Assembly (NCBI GenBank): GCA_025463305.1
Contig: JAOBWK010000042.1
Span: forward strand, 62,001 to 126,000
DNA length: 64,000 nucleotides
DNA from: Ilumatobacteraceae bacterium
GTDB taxonomy: Bacteria > Actinomycetota > Acidimicrobiia > Acidimicrobiales > Ilumatobacteraceae
Direction of reading: 5' to 3'
Made by a program: the position numbers and the translations under genes. Shown here piece after piece: positions 1 to 9,166 of the stretch (position 1 is its first letter; every line of letters begins with the position of its first letter). The notes under the pieces are model-generated. The model saw only the letters and a list, made by a program, of their open reading frames with translations, was not told the DNA's origin and did no database searches.

Positions 1-191
1 GCACGACGGACACGGACTCACGAGTGGGGATCGTACGGCATGGGTGTCGAATCGGAACAGCAGTTTCGTAATCCCTGCGACGATCCACGACCTGCGGCGA
101 TCCCCCGGCCCACCGCCTCCCACCAGGGGCGGAGCGACGGTCATCCTCAGGACGGACGGCACCGCCACCGGCCGGTCGGTAGCGTGAGCGC
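1..191. other. window edge, no gene recognised
   Basis: I see no convincing coding sequence in the first 191 bases on either strand. The only interpretable element is the promoter-like hexamer at its right end that serves the sensor kinase gene. A gene ending or starting to the left of the window cannot be excluded. Confidence 0.5.
180..185 (+). promoter_or_regulatory. putative -10 box TAGCGT, leaderless start at 192
   Basis: TAGCGT ends six bases before the GTG at 192. No Shine-Dalgarno sequence lies between them, so transcription probably begins at or next to the start codon. No clear -35 element is visible. Confidence 0.55.
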
Positions 192-1469
192 GTGAACCGG
201 TTCCCGCCGCTGCAGTGGATGCGCCGGCATCCGCGCGGCGCCGATCTCACCGTGGCCGGGATCCTCACGTTCGTCAACGTCGGCGCACACTGGAACGCAC
301 CGATCCCCGACCACGGCCGCGGTCCGAGCGCGCTCGGCACCGTGCTCGTCTGCCTCGTGTCACTCCCGATCGCGTTCCGACGCAGGGCACCCATCGCCGT
401 GCTCGCCACCGTGGCGGTCGCGCAGATCACCGTCGACGTCATCGGCTTCCCCACCGCCGGCTGGATGAGCCTGATGATCGCGGTCTACACCGTGGCCACG
501 CAGACCAAGGGGCGACAGCGCGCCATCACGGCGCAGGTGTTCGCGGTGGCGATGCTGGCGCTGCTGATCGGCGGGCTCGTCCGCCACCGGGTCGATGTCG
601 GATCGTTCGTCTCGGCCATCGTCCTGCTGACCGCCGCGTTCATCCTCGGCGACAACCTGCAGCGACGGCGCGTGCAGAGCGCCGAGCTCGCCGAGAGCGC
701 GGAGCGCGCCGAGCGTGAACGCGAGCTGCTCGCCCAGCAGCGCGCCCAGGACGAGCGATCGCGCATCGCCCGCGAGCTGCACGACGTCGTGGCCCACTCG
801 GTGAGCCTGATGATCATCCAGGCCGGCGCGGCGCGCCGCTCGATCGCCACCTCGCCCGCGCAGGCCGAGGCGACGCTCCACACGCTCGAGGCCACGGGAC
901 GCCACGCGATGGACGAGCTGCGTCGGGTGCTCGGCGTGCTGCGCGCCCAGACCATCGGCCCCGACGGCAAGGACACCGGCGTGCTCGCGCCGCAGCCGTC
1001 GCTGGAGAACGTGCGCGAGCTGGTCGACGGCGACCCGTCGTTGCAGATCGAGCTGGCCGAGGTCGGCACGCCACCGACCGACCTGCCGTCGAGCGTGGGG
1101 CTGTCGCTCTACCGGGTCGTGCAGGAGGCGCTGACGAACGTGCGCAAGCACGCCGGTCACGTGCGGATGGTGTCCGTCCGCGTGACGTACGCGCCGGACC
1201 GGGTCGACGTGCAGATCAGCGACGACGGCCGCGGCGCCAGCGTCGCGGTGAACGAGGCCGGGCACGGCATCGTCGGGATGCGCGAACGGATGGCGCTGTG
1301 CGGCGGCACCGTCACCGCCGGGCCCCGACCGGGCGGCGGCTGGCAGGTGCGCGCGAGCGCGCCGATCGGGAGCGAGCCGCGCACGGTCGTCGCCGGCGCG
1401 CCGGGTCCTACGGCCACGACGGCAGCATCCACCGCGGCAACCACGGAGATCGCCTCGGTGCCCGCGTGA
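192..1469 (+). CDS. NarL-family sensor histidine kinase
   Basis: Membrane sensor kinase of a two-component system that phosphorylates the regulator encoded next to it. The first ~155 residues hold about five or six hydrophobic segments. A coiled, charged linker (~158-185) follows, then a HisKA_3 dimerisation/phosphoacceptor region with the motif ELHDVVAHS (His ~197). The HATPase_c domain has the N-box in VVQEALTNVRKHAG and the G-box DDGRG...GHGIVGMRER. Length (425 aa) is normal for the family. The GTG start at 192 is chosen because a -10-like TAGCGT sits six bases upstream. The stop overlaps the regulator start (GTGA), so the pair is translationally coupled. The ~40-residue Ala/Thr-rich tail after the ATPase domain is low complexity. 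The signal is unknown; nearby ABC/FtsX genes suggest an envelope or antimicrobial cue, which is inference. Confidence 0.9.
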   Translation: MNRFPPLQWMRRHPRGADLTVAGILTFVNVGAHWNAPIPDHGRGPSALGTVLVCLVSLPIAFRRRAPIAVLATVAVAQITVDVIGFPTAGWMSLMIAVYTVATQTKGRQRAITAQVFAVAMLALLIGGLVRHRVDVGSFVSAIVLLTAAFILGDNLQRRRVQSAELAESAERAERERELLAQQRAQDERSRIARELHDVVAHSVSLMIIQAGAARRSIATSPAQAEATLHTLEATGRHAMDELRRVLGVLRAQTIGPDGKDTGVLAPQPSLENVRELVDGDPSLQIELAEVGTPPTDLPSSVGLSLYRVVQEALTNVRKHAGHVRMVSVRVTYAPDRVDVQISDDGRGASVAVNEAGHGIVGMRERMALCGGTVTAGPRPGGGWQVRASAPIGSEPRTVVAGAPGPTATTAASTAATTEIASVPA

Positions 1470-2143
1470 TCCGAGTGCTGATCGTCGACGATCAGGCGAT
1501 GGTGCGTGCCGGGTTCCGGATGATCATCGAGGCCGAGGCCGACATCACGGTGGTCGGCGAGGCCGCCGACGGCGCCGACGCGCTCGAGCTCGCCGCGCGC
1601 AGCACGCCAGATGTGGTGCTGATGGACGTGCGCATGCCGCGCATGGACGGCATCGAGGCCGCCGGGCGGTTGCTCGCCGACCGCACCGCCGACAGCCCGC
1701 GCGTGCTGATGCTCACCACGTTCGACCTCGACGACTACGTGTACTCCGCGCTGCGCGCCGGTGTCAGCGGGTTCATGCTCAAGGACGCTCCGGCCGAGCA
1801 ACTGGTCGACGCGATCCGCGTCATCGCCGCCGGTGAGGCGCTGCTCGCGCCGTCGGTGACCCGCCGGCTGATCGAGGACTTCAGCCGGCGCCCGAGCCGC
1901 GAGACACCGCCCCCGACGCCGGGCCTCGCCCAGCTCACCGACCGCGAGCACGAGGTGCTGCGGCTGGTGGCCAAGGGGATGTCGAACGCGGAGATCGCCG
2001 ATCAGCTCTACCTCGGCGAGGCCACGATCAAGACCCACGTCGGCCGGGTGCTGATGAAGCTCAGCCTGCGCGACCGCGTCCAGGCCGTGGTGCTCGCCTA
2101 CGAGAGCGGCCTGATCACCCCCGGCGACCAGACCCTCGCCTGA
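1466..2143 (+). CDS. NarL/FixJ-family response regulator
   Basis: DNA-binding partner of the upstream kinase, 225 aa from the GTG at 1466. The receiver domain (~1-120) has the acidic pair VDDQ near the N-terminus, the phosphoacceptor Asp54 in LMDVRMP, the conserved Thr in LTTFD and Lys in MLKDA. A linker rich in Pro/Arg leads to a LuxR-type HTH (~155-215) with the motif LTDREHEVLRLVAKGMSN and AEIADQLYLGEATIKTHVGR. The start is fixed by the GTGA overlap with the kinase stop; upstream in-frame sequence has no recognisable domain. A dyad at 2172-2183, between this gene and the ABC transporter, is a possible binding site for it. Confidence 0.93.
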   Translation: MIRVLIVDDQAMVRAGFRMIIEAEADITVVGEAADGADALELAARSTPDVVLMDVRMPRMDGIEAAGRLLADRTADSPRVLMLTTFDLDDYVYSALRAGVSGFMLKDAPAEQLVDAIRVIAAGEALLAPSVTRRLIEDFSRRPSRETPPPTPGLAQLTDREHEVLRLVAKGMSNAEIADQLYLGEATIKTHVGRVLMKLSLRDRVQAVVLAYESGLITPGDQTLA

Positions 2144-2171
2144 CACGCGAGCGCGGTCTCCCCCAACGGGG

Positions 2172-2183
2172 TGATCACGATCA
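2172..2183. promoter_or_regulatory. inverted repeat TGATC-AC-GATCA, possible operator
   Basis: Perfect 5-bp arms around a two-base centre, lying 50 bases upstream of the ABC ATPase start and 29 bases after the regulator stop. Its position before the transporter genes fits an operator for the adjacent NarL-type regulator, but no experiment or alignment supports this here. Confidence 0.3.
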
Positions 2184-2232
2184 TCCGCAATGTGGATTCG
2201 GTGGCGCGCACCCCTCGGGTAGAACTGTGTCC

Positions 2233-2991
2233 ATGACTGAAGCTCCAACAGCAACACTCGCCGCGTCCGGTGCGGCGGCCGGCGCCATCGACGCGACGAA
2301 GGTGTACGGATCCGGCGACAGCGAGGTGCGCGCCCTCGACGGCGTCACCGTCGCGTTCCAGGTCGGCAAGTTCACGGCCATCATGGGCCCCTCGGGCTCG
2401 GGCAAGTCCACGCTCATGCACTCCCTGGCCGGCCTCGACGGGCTCACCTCGGGCGCGGTGTACATCGGCGACACCTACCTCGCCGCGCTGAAGGACAAGG
2501 ACCTCACCGAGCTGCGTCGCTCCAAGGTCGGGTTCATCTTCCAGGCGTACAACCTCATCCCCACGCTCACCGCCGACGAGAACATCCGCCTGCCGCTGCT
2601 GCTCGGCGGGACCAAGGGCGACGAGGCCTGGATCACCCGGGTCATCGAGACCGTCGGGTTGAAGGATCGCCTCAAGCACCGCCCGAGCGAGCTGTCCGGC
2701 GGTCAGCAGCAGCGCGTCGCCGTGGCGCGCGCGCTGGCCAGCCAGCCGACGATCATCTTCGCCGACGAGCCGACGGGCAACCTCGACAGCCGCACGGGGG
2801 CCGAGATCCTCGACTTCATGCGGCGCGCGGTGAACGAGCTCGGCCAGACCATCGTGATGGTCACCCACGATCCGGTCGCCGCCAGCTACGCCGACCGGGT
2901 CATCTTCCTGGCCGACGGCAAGATCGTCGACGAGATGACCGAGCCCACGTCGGAGAAGGTCCTCGACCGGATGAAGCGGTTCGGCGAATGA
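2233..2991 (+). CDS. ABC transporter ATP-binding protein, MacB/LolD type
   Basis: Cytoplasmic ATPase that powers the FtsX-type permeases encoded downstream. It has Walker A GPSGSGKS, a Q-loop in FQAYNLIP, signature [15 protein letters not shown], Walker B IIFADEP followed by TGNLDS, and the switch His in VTHDP. The TGNLD sequence after Walker B is typical of the MacB/LolD/FtsE branch that works with FtsX-like permeases in export or mechanotransmission rather than uptake. The ATG at 2233 (252 aa) is preferred over a GTG two codons upstream; AGAACT ends six bases before the ATG. Followed after 31 bases by the first permease, so the three genes probably form one transporter locus under the kinase/regulator pair. 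Confidence 0.93.
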   Translation: MTEAPTATLAASGAAAGAIDATKVYGSGDSEVRALDGVTVAFQVGKFTAIMGPSGSGKSTLMHSLAGLDGLTSGAVYIGDTYLAALKDKDLTELRRSKVGFIFQAYNLIPTLTADENIRLPLLLGGTKGDEAWITRVIETVGLKDRLKHRPSELSGGQQQRVAVARALASQPTIIFADEPTGNLDSRTGAEILDFMRRAVNELGQTIVMVTHDPVAASYADRVIFLADGKIVDEMTEPTSEKVLDRMKRFGE

Positions 2992-3022
2992 GCACCCGGA
3001 CTCCACTCGCGGAAGGCTCGAC

Positions 3023-5566
3023 ATGCTGAGGATCGCGCTCAAGAACGTCCTGGCCCGGAAGGGCCGCCTGCTCCTGTCCTCGCTCGCCGTCATCGCCGGC
3101 TGCGCCTTCCTCAGCGGTGTGTTCGTGTTCAGCGACACGATCAACGACACCATCCAACGCGTGTTCGCCACCGCCTACGACAAGACCGATGCCTACGTCC
3201 GCTCCGCCAACGTCATCAAGAGCGACTTCGGCGGGGATCAGCGCGGCACGATCGACGAATCCCTGATCGACCAGGTGAGCAAGGTGCCCGGCGTGAAGTC
3301 CGCCGTCGGTGACATCGTCGCCACGGCCGTGGTCACCGACAAGGACGGAAAGGTCGTCGGCGGTGGCGGTCCCCCGCAGTTCGGCACCGTCTACAGCGAC
3401 GCGCCGTCATCCCCCTGGAAGCTCAAGGAGGGCCGCGCCCCACAGGGTGACGGCGAGGTCGTCTTCGACCAGCGAACGCTGAAGCTGGCCGGCTACCACC
3501 TCGGCGACAACGCCACCATCACCGTGTCCCAGGCGCCGAAGACGTTCAAGATCGTGGGCGTGGTCACGTTCGGCAGCTCCGACAGCGGCGGCGGCCCCAC
3601 CTGGGTGCAGTTCGACCTGCACACGGCCGAGACGTTCCTGCTCGACAAGCCGGGACAGGTGTCCTCGATCAACGTGGTCGGCGACGGCTCGGTGTCCGAG
3701 ACCGTCCTCAGCGATCGCATCCAGGCGCTCTTCGACAAGACCCAGGTCGAGGTGCTGACGGGCAAGGAGATCACCAAGGAGTCGCAGGACTCGCTGGCGA
3801 AGTCGTTCTCGTTCTTCACCACGTTCCTCACGATCTTCGCGGCGATCTCGATCTTCGTCGGATGCTTCGTCATCTACAACGTGTTCAAGATCAGCACCGC
3901 ACAACGGCTGCGCGAGAACGCGCTGCTCCGCGCCATCGGCGCCCGGAGCAGTCAGGTCACGTTCGCGCAGTTCGTGGAAGCCCTCGCTGTGGGGGTGATC
4001 GGGGCCGTGCTCGGGTTCGCGGGAGGAGTGGGCCTCGCGTTCGGCATCACCTCGTTGTTGAACGCGAGCAACAACGGCCCAGGCGACACCAACCTCACCA
4101 TCGAGCCCCGGTCGTTCATCATCACGTTCGTCGTCGGTGTGCTGATCACGCTCGCCTGCGCCACGTTCCCTGCGTTGCGGGCCGGCCGGGTGCCGCCACT
4201 CGCGGCGATGCGCGACGTCGCGATCGACCGCTCCGGAACGTCGCGCCGGCGCGCCACGGTCGGCATCGTGAGCAGCGCGATCGCGATCATCGGCATCGCC
4301 CTCGGCCTCGTCTCCTCGGCCGGCTGGCTGGCGCCCGGCGTGATCGGTCTGTTCGTCGCGATCATCGCCTTCGGCCCCATCGTGGTGGCGCCGATCTCGA
4401 ACTTCCTGACGCGTCCGCTCACGGCCCTCCGTGGCGTCACCGGCCAGGTCGCCGGACGCAACGCGGCGCGCAGCCCGGAGCGCACCGCGCTCACCGCCGC
4501 GGCGCTCGGTGTCGGGCTCGCCCTGCTGGTCGCGGTGTCCACGCTGGGCAGCTCGCTGCAGGATTCGCTCCGGGCGACGTTCTCGAAGTCGTTCGTCGGC
4601 CAGATCGCGGTCTCGCCGCAGACCTCGAACGGGGGCGTGCTGCCGGTCTCGATCGCCGACGATCTCGGCAAGCTGCCCGAGGTCGACACCGCGGTCGGCG
4701 TCAGCGCCGGCGCGTTCAAGATCCCCAGCGGCTCGTCCGACGAGCAGAAGGGCACCCGTGCCCTCACGCTCGACCCCATCAAGGGCCAGAAGTTGATCGG
4801 GCTGAAGTTCGCCAGCGGCAGCTGGTCGGCGATGCACGACGACAGCATCCTCGTGTCGAAGGACAAGGCCGACAGCGACCACCTCGCGGTGGGCAGCTCG
4901 TTCGGCATCGTCCTGCTCGACGGCAGCAAGGCGACCGTGACGGTGGGGGGCATCTACACCGACAAGGTGTTCGGCGACTACCTCATCGACCGCAAGGTGT
5001 TCGCCTCGCAGCTGCCGCAGTTCGACTTCCAGGTGCTCGCCAAGGCGGCGCCCGGCGTGTCGATCGACACGGCGTACGCGGCGATCAAGAAGGTGATCGA
5101 CCAGTACCCCACCGCCAAGGTGCAGACCCGGACGCAGTTCATCGATGCGCAGGTCGCCCAGCTCGACGGCATCCTCAACTTCATCTACGCCCTCCTCGGG
5201 ATGTCGGTCTTCATCGCCGTCCTCGGCATCGTCCTCACCCTGCTGCTCGGTGTCTACGAGCGGCGTCGTGAGCTGGGTCTGATGCGAGCCATCGGCACGA
5301 CTCGTCCCCAGGTGCGCGGCAGCATCCGCTGGGAGGCGGTCATCACCGCGATCCTCGGCGCGATGATGGGCCTCGGCCTCGGCGTCATCCTCGGCTGGAT
5401 CGTCGTGCGGGCGCTGAAGGACCAAGGCCTCGACCACTTCAGCCTCGCACCGGTGTCGCTCGTGGTCTTTGCGGTCCTGGCGCTGGTCCTGTCGTTGCTC
5501 GCGGCACTCGTGCCGTCCCGCCGGGCAGCTCGGGCACCGATCCTCGAGGCGATCGCCACGATCTGA
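3023..5566 (+). CDS. FtsX-like ABC permease, first of two
   Basis: Large integral membrane permease (847 aa) with duplicated FtsX domains. An N-terminal membrane helix (~14-34) is followed by a long extracellular MacB-like domain, then a first FtsX block of helices (~265-400) with the signature GCFVIYNVFKI...AQRLRENALLRAIGA. A central pair of helices (~410-455) follows, then a second helix and extracellular domain. A C-terminal FtsX block (~715-845) carries YERRRELGLMRAIGTTR. A GGAAGG Shine-Dalgarno lies six bases before the ATG. It is a close paralogue in layout to the next gene. Together with the ATPase this resembles lipid, lipoprotein or peptide exporters of actinobacteria; the substrate is not readable from sequence. 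Confidence 0.92.
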   Translation: MLRIALKNVLARKGRLLLSSLAVIAGCAFLSGVFVFSDTINDTIQRVFATAYDKTDAYVRSANVIKSDFGGDQRGTIDESLIDQVSKVPGVKSAVGDIVATAVVTDKDGKVVGGGGPPQFGTVYSDAPSSPWKLKEGRAPQGDGEVVFDQRTLKLAGYHLGDNATITVSQAPKTFKIVGVVTFGSSDSGGGPTWVQFDLHTAETFLLDKPGQVSSINVVGDGSVSETVLSDRIQALFDKTQVEVLTGKEITKESQDSLAKSFSFFTTFLTIFAAISIFVGCFVIYNVFKISTAQRLRENALLRAIGARSSQVTFAQFVEALAVGVIGAVLGFAGGVGLAFGITSLLNASNNGPGDTNLTIEPRSFIITFVVGVLITLACATFPALRAGRVPPLAAMRDVAIDRSGTSRRRATVGIVSSAIAIIGIALGLVSSAGWLAPGVIGLFVAIIAFGPIVVAPISNFLTRPLTALRGVTGQVAGRNAARSPERTALTAAALGVGLALLVAVSTLGSSLQDSLRATFSKSFVGQIAVSPQTSNGGVLPVSIADDLGKLPEVDTAVGVSAGAFKIPSGSSDEQKGTRALTLDPIKGQKLIGLKFASGSWSAMHDDSILVSKDKADSDHLAVGSSFGIVLLDGSKATVTVGGIYTDKVFGDYLIDRKVFASQLPQFDFQVLAKAAPGVSIDTAYAAIKKVIDQYPTAKVQTRTQFIDAQVAQLDGILNFIYALLGMSVFIAVLGIVLTLLLGVYERRRELGLMRAIGTTRPQVRGSIRWEAVITAILGAMMGLGLGVILGWIVVRALKDQGLDHFSLAPVSLVVFAVLALVLSLLAALVPSRRAARAPILEAIATI

Positions 5567-5610
5567 TCCCGCACTGCGGTGGTGCCGGGCGACTTGCCCG
5601 GAACCACCGC

Positions 5611-5616
5611 TACGGT
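5611..5616 (+). promoter_or_regulatory. putative -10 box TACGGT, leaderless start at 5623
   Basis: TACGGT is separated by six bases from the ATG of the second FtsX permease. It suggests that this permease can be transcribed independently of the ATPase and first permease. Confidence 0.5.
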
Positions 5617-5622
5617 CATCCG

Positions 5623-8172
5623 ATGTTTCGCCTCGCCCTCCGCAACGTGACGGCCCGGTTCGGGCGGATCATGCTGACGGCGCTGGCCATCATCGTCAGC
5701 ACCGCGTTCTTGTCCGGCACGTTCATCTTCCGCGACACCCTCGAGGCGAGCTTCGATGCACTGTTCGCGAAGTCGTACGAGAAGGTCGACGTCTACGTGC
5801 AGTCGGCCAACTCGGTCGAGTCGGCGTTCGGGTTCGAGCGTCGCGACTCCGAATCGATCGACGCGGTGGCCATCGCCGCAGCCGTCCCCGGGGTGCGCGA
5901 CGCGCAGGCGTCGATCTCCGGTGACGCCGTCGTGATCGCCAAGAACGGCAAGCCCATCGAGCGCACCAGCAGGTCCACGTCGGGCGGCACCATCAACGAC
6001 GGCGAGCTGTCGCTCTGGCGCATCGTCGACGGTCGCCGACCGACGGCCGACGACGAGGTCGTGCTCGACACCCAGACCGCAGCCGACGGCAGGTACGTGG
6101 TGGGCGATGCCGTCAAGGTCAACGCCGAGGGCGGATCCAAGACGTTCACGCTCGTCGGGACGGCCGAGTACAACGACATCTCCACGCCCGGCGATGCCAC
6201 GTGGGCGCTGTTCGACACGACCACCGCGATGGACTTCGTGCTCAAGCCGGGCTTCATCGACGCCGTGCTGGTGCAGGGCGACGGCACCCTCACGGACGCG
6301 GCGTTGGCAGCCCGGGTGCAGGCCGCGCTCGACACCGCCCAGGGCCCCGAGGTCAGCCAGGCGCTGACCAGCGCGCAGATCGTCGCCCAGAGCCAGACCA
6401 CGCTCGAGAAGGGCCTCGGCTTCTTCACGATCTTCCTGTCGATCTTCTCGCTGATCGCCCTCGGCGTCGGCTGCTTCGTGATCTACAACGTCTTCTCGAT
6501 CACGGCGGCGCAACGGCGCGGCGAGAACGCGCTCCTGCGCGCGATCGGCGCGAGCCGTCGCCAGGTGACCCGCGTGATGCTGGCCGAGGCGGTCGCCGTC
6601 GGCATGCTCGGCTCCATCGTCGGCCTGATCGCCGGCGCCGGCCTGGCCATCGGCATCCAGCACCTGCTCAACACGTTCGGCTTCGGCGTGCCGTCGCGCA
6701 CCCTGTCGGTCACGGGCACCACGATCCTGATCACGATGGTGGCCGGGATGGTCACCACGCTCGTCGCGGCGGTCGTGCCGGCGGTCGCGGCCGGGCGCAT
6801 CGCCCCGGTGGCGGCGATGAACGAGTCGGCGTTCGAACGGCAGCGGAGCAACCGGGTCCGCTCCATCGGCGCAGCCGCGTTCATCGCGCTCGGCGTCATC
6901 GCGATCGTCGCGGTGCTCCACGGCGCGGACACGATCCTGCTCGGTGTCGCCGTCGTCGCGATCTTCGTCGGCGTCCTGCTGCTCGGGCCGATCATGGCCA
7001 ACCCGATCGCCCGGGTCCTCGGTACACCCGTGCAACGCGCCCGCGGCATCACGGGTGCGATGTCACGCGGCAACGTGCAGCGCAACCCGCGACGTACCGC
7101 GCGCACCGCGGCGCCGGTGCTGATCGGGGTGGCGCTCGTCACCGGCGCCACCGTGTTCGCCGCCTCGATCAAGGCCCAGCTTCGGGACACGATCGGCCAG
7201 CAGTTCCGTGGCGACTACGTCATCAACTCCACCAACGGCGGGGCGCTCAGCTTCAGCCAGGGCTTCATCGACGGACTGAACGAGCTCCCCGCCGTCGGCG
7301 ATGCCACCGGGCTCGGCTTCGCCGGTCTGCAGGACGCCGACAGCGGACGCTCGGTGTTCGCGACGACGGTGAACCCGGCGACGGCGTCGGGCCTGCTCGA
7401 CTACTCGTTCGTCGAGGGCTCGTTCGCCGACCTCACCCCGGACGGCATGCTGATCAGCACGGGCGAGGCCACGCGCAAGCACCTCGTGGTCGGATCCCGC
7501 GTCGCGCTGCGAGTCGGCAGCAAGGACGTGACGTTGCGCGTCGAAGGCATCTACGCATCGAGCGATCTGGCCCAGGCTCGCGTCGTGCACCGCAACCTGC
7601 TCGACGGCACCTCGGTGAGCAACACCGCCGCGTTCGTGTTCATGACCAAGGCGCCGGGCGTGTCCGACCACGACTTCCGCGTCTCGGTGGGTGCCTCGAT
7701 CACGGCCTACGGCATCGGCACGTTGCAGGACCGCGACCAGTTCATCGACGGACGCAGCGACATCGTCGATCGCAGCCTGTCGTTCATCTACGGACTGCTC
7801 GCGCTCTCGGTCATCATCGCGATCTTCGGGATCGTGCTGACGATGCTGCTCGCGGTGTACGAACGGCGCCGGGAGATCGGCCTCCTCCGTGCCGTAGGCA
7901 TGACCCGGTCACAGGTGCGCACGACGGTCCGGTGGGAGAGCGTGCTGACGTCGCTGTACGGCGCCATCGTCGGGGTCGTTCTGGGCCTCGTGCTCGGCTA
8001 CATCGTCATCGTCGCGCTGAAGGACCAGGGTCTGACGACCTACACGATCCCGACGACGGCGATCATCGTGATCGTGCTCGCCGCGTTCCTGACCGGCGTC
8101 CTCGCCGCGGTCATCCCGGCCTGGCGGGCCACCAAGCAGGACATCCTCCAATCGATCTCGATGGGCTCGTGA
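5623..8172 (+). CDS. FtsX-like ABC permease, second of two
   Basis: Second 849-residue permease, with the same plan as its upstream neighbour: N-terminal membrane helix (~14-36), extracellular domain, first FtsX block with GCFVIYNVFSI and GENALLRAIGAS, central helices, second extracellular domain, and C-terminal FtsX block with YERRREIGLLRAVGMTR. The shared motif order shows that the two genes arose by duplication. The protein may heterodimerise with the first permease or form its own transporter with the same ATPase. A -10-like TACGGT six bases upstream of the ATG gives it its own likely promoter. Ends 22 bases before the next gene. Confidence 0.92.
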   Translation: MFRLALRNVTARFGRIMLTALAIIVSTAFLSGTFIFRDTLEASFDALFAKSYEKVDVYVQSANSVESAFGFERRDSESIDAVAIAAAVPGVRDAQASISGDAVVIAKNGKPIERTSRSTSGGTINDGELSLWRIVDGRRPTADDEVVLDTQTAADGRYVVGDAVKVNAEGGSKTFTLVGTAEYNDISTPGDATWALFDTTTAMDFVLKPGFIDAVLVQGDGTLTDAALAARVQAALDTAQGPEVSQALTSAQIVAQSQTTLEKGLGFFTIFLSIFSLIALGVGCFVIYNVFSITAAQRRGENALLRAIGASRRQVTRVMLAEAVAVGMLGSIVGLIAGAGLAIGIQHLLNTFGFGVPSRTLSVTGTTILITMVAGMVTTLVAAVVPAVAAGRIAPVAAMNESAFERQRSNRVRSIGAAAFIALGVIAIVAVLHGADTILLGVAVVAIFVGVLLLGPIMANPIARVLGTPVQRARGITGAMSRGNVQRNPRRTARTAAPVLIGVALVTGATVFAASIKAQLRDTIGQQFRGDYVINSTNGGALSFSQGFIDGLNELPAVGDATGLGFAGLQDADSGRSVFATTVNPATASGLLDYSFVEGSFADLTPDGMLISTGEATRKHLVVGSRVALRVGSKDVTLRVEGIYASSDLAQARVVHRNLLDGTSVSNTAAFVFMTKAPGVSDHDFRVSVGASITAYGIGTLQDRDQFIDGRSDIVDRSLSFIYGLLALSVIIAIFGIVLTMLLAVYERRREIGLLRAVGMTRSQVRTTVRWESVLTSLYGAIVGVVLGLVLGYIVIVALKDQGLTTYTIPTTAIIVIVLAAFLTGVLAAVIPAWRATKQDILQSISMGS

Positions 8173-8194
8173 GCACCGCTCGTAAGCTCGAACG

Positions 8195-8581
8195 ATGATC
8201 GATCCCCGTGATCCGGGCAAGGCCGTGCTGCAGTTCCTCGCCGACCGGCACCTCGCCACGCTGACCACGCTCCGCAAGGACGGCAGCCCGCACGTCGTCG
8301 CGGTGGGGTTCAGCTACTCGGCCGATGAGGGGATCGCCCGTGTCATCACGTTCGCCCCGTCGGTGAAGGCCCGCAACGCGGCTCGCGGCGGACGGGCCGC
8401 TGTGTCACAGGTCGACGGCGGCCGCTGGCTCACGCTCGAGGGCACGGTCCGGCTGGTCACCGACCCGGCGGAGGTGGCCGCCGCGGTCGAGGGGTACGCT
8501 GCCCGCTACAGCCAGCCCAAAGCGCGCGAGGACCGCGTGGCGATCGAGATCGCCGTCGACCGCATCATGGGCCGAGCCTGA
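8195..8581 (+). CDS. PPOX-class (split barrel) flavin/F420 protein
   Basis: Small (128 aa) protein with the pyridoxamine 5'-phosphate-oxidase-like split beta-barrel fold. It shows the family pattern of an N-terminal FLADRHLATLTTLRKDGSPH strand pair, then SYSADEG..RVITF, KARNAARGGRAAVSQVDG and a C-terminal LEGTVRLVTDPAEV strand. In actinobacteria such proteins are commonly F420H2-dependent reductases or FMN/heme binders; the cofactor cannot be fixed from sequence. The start is supported by TAAGCT six bases upstream of the ATG. A second PPOX-type gene lies about 1 kb away on the other strand. Confidence 0.85.
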   Translation: MIDPRDPGKAVLQFLADRHLATLTTLRKDGSPHVVAVGFSYSADEGIARVITFAPSVKARNAARGGRAAVSQVDGGRWLTLEGTVRLVTDPAEVAAAVEGYAARYSQPKAREDRVAIEIAVDRIMGRA

Positions 8582-8634
8582 GCCAACAGACAACCAACCA
8601 ACCAGACCTACCAACCAGGACGGAGATCGGGAAC

Positions 8635-9105
8635 GTGGCCGGCGACTCGGAGACACCACTGCTGCAGAAGCTCGGCATCAAGGAAGGCACGCGGATGGCC
8701 GTGGTCAACGCGCCCGCCGACTTCCGCGAGAACCTCGGCATCCTCCCGCTGGCGGTGGAGTGGGCCAACCGGGTGCGGCCCCCACTCGATCTCGTCGTCG
8801 CGTTCCACACCCAGCGGTCCGTGCTGATGGCCAACTGGCCGGCGCTCACCGCGGCCGCTGCGCCCGATGGCGTGGTGTGGGTGGCATGGCCGAAGAAGGC
8901 CAGCGGCGTGCAGACCGACATCAGCGACACCGTCTTGCGCGAGGAGCTGCTGCGCAGCGGATGGGTCGACAACAAGGTCTGCGCGATCGACGAGACCTGG
9001 AGCGCGCTCCGCTTCGCGCTGCGCGTCGAGCGCCGCCCGAAGCGCTCGGCCGCCGCGGCGAAGCCGGCCAAGCTGCGCAAGACCCGCCCCGGCTCCCACC
9101 GCTGA
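8635..9105 (+). CDS. DUF3052 family protein
   Basis: 156-residue cytoplasmic protein of the DUF3052 family, widespread in actinobacteria and without an established biochemical role. Recognised by the N-terminal LLQKLGIKEG and NAPADF, a central WVAWPKK and the C-terminal CAIDETWSALRF. The last ~20 residues are a basic Lys/Arg/Ala tail. Start is GTG at 8635, with a purine-rich GGAGATCGGGAA stretch just upstream. No partner gene is obvious. It converges on the next gene with a strong hairpin between them. Confidence 0.8.
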   Translation: MAGDSETPLLQKLGIKEGTRMAVVNAPADFRENLGILPLAVEWANRVRPPLDLVVAFHTQRSVLMANWPALTAAAAPDGVVWVAWPKKASGVQTDISDTVLREELLRSGWVDNKVCAIDETWSALRFALRVERRPKRSAAAAKPAKLRKTRPGSHR

Positions 9106-9125
9106 GGAACGCTCCGACGCTGTCA

Positions 9126-9154
9126 CTCACGATGTCGTGGAGCGACATCGTGAG
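9126..9154. terminator. perfect 12-bp hairpin between convergent genes
   Basis: CTCACGATGTCG, a five-base loop and CGACATCGTGAG form a perfect 12-bp stem exactly between two converging genes, so it could terminate both. It has no T-tract. Its core (GATGTCG/CGACATC) recurs in the tandem hairpins at 19754-19871. Confidence 0.6.
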
Positions 9155-9166
9155 CAACCAGCGTCA

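Noticed and set aside
3407..5437. Minus-strand 676-codon frame opposite the first FtsX permease
   Set aside because: Asp/Arg/His-rich antisense frame with no recognisable domain; the plus-strand permease has full family motifs.
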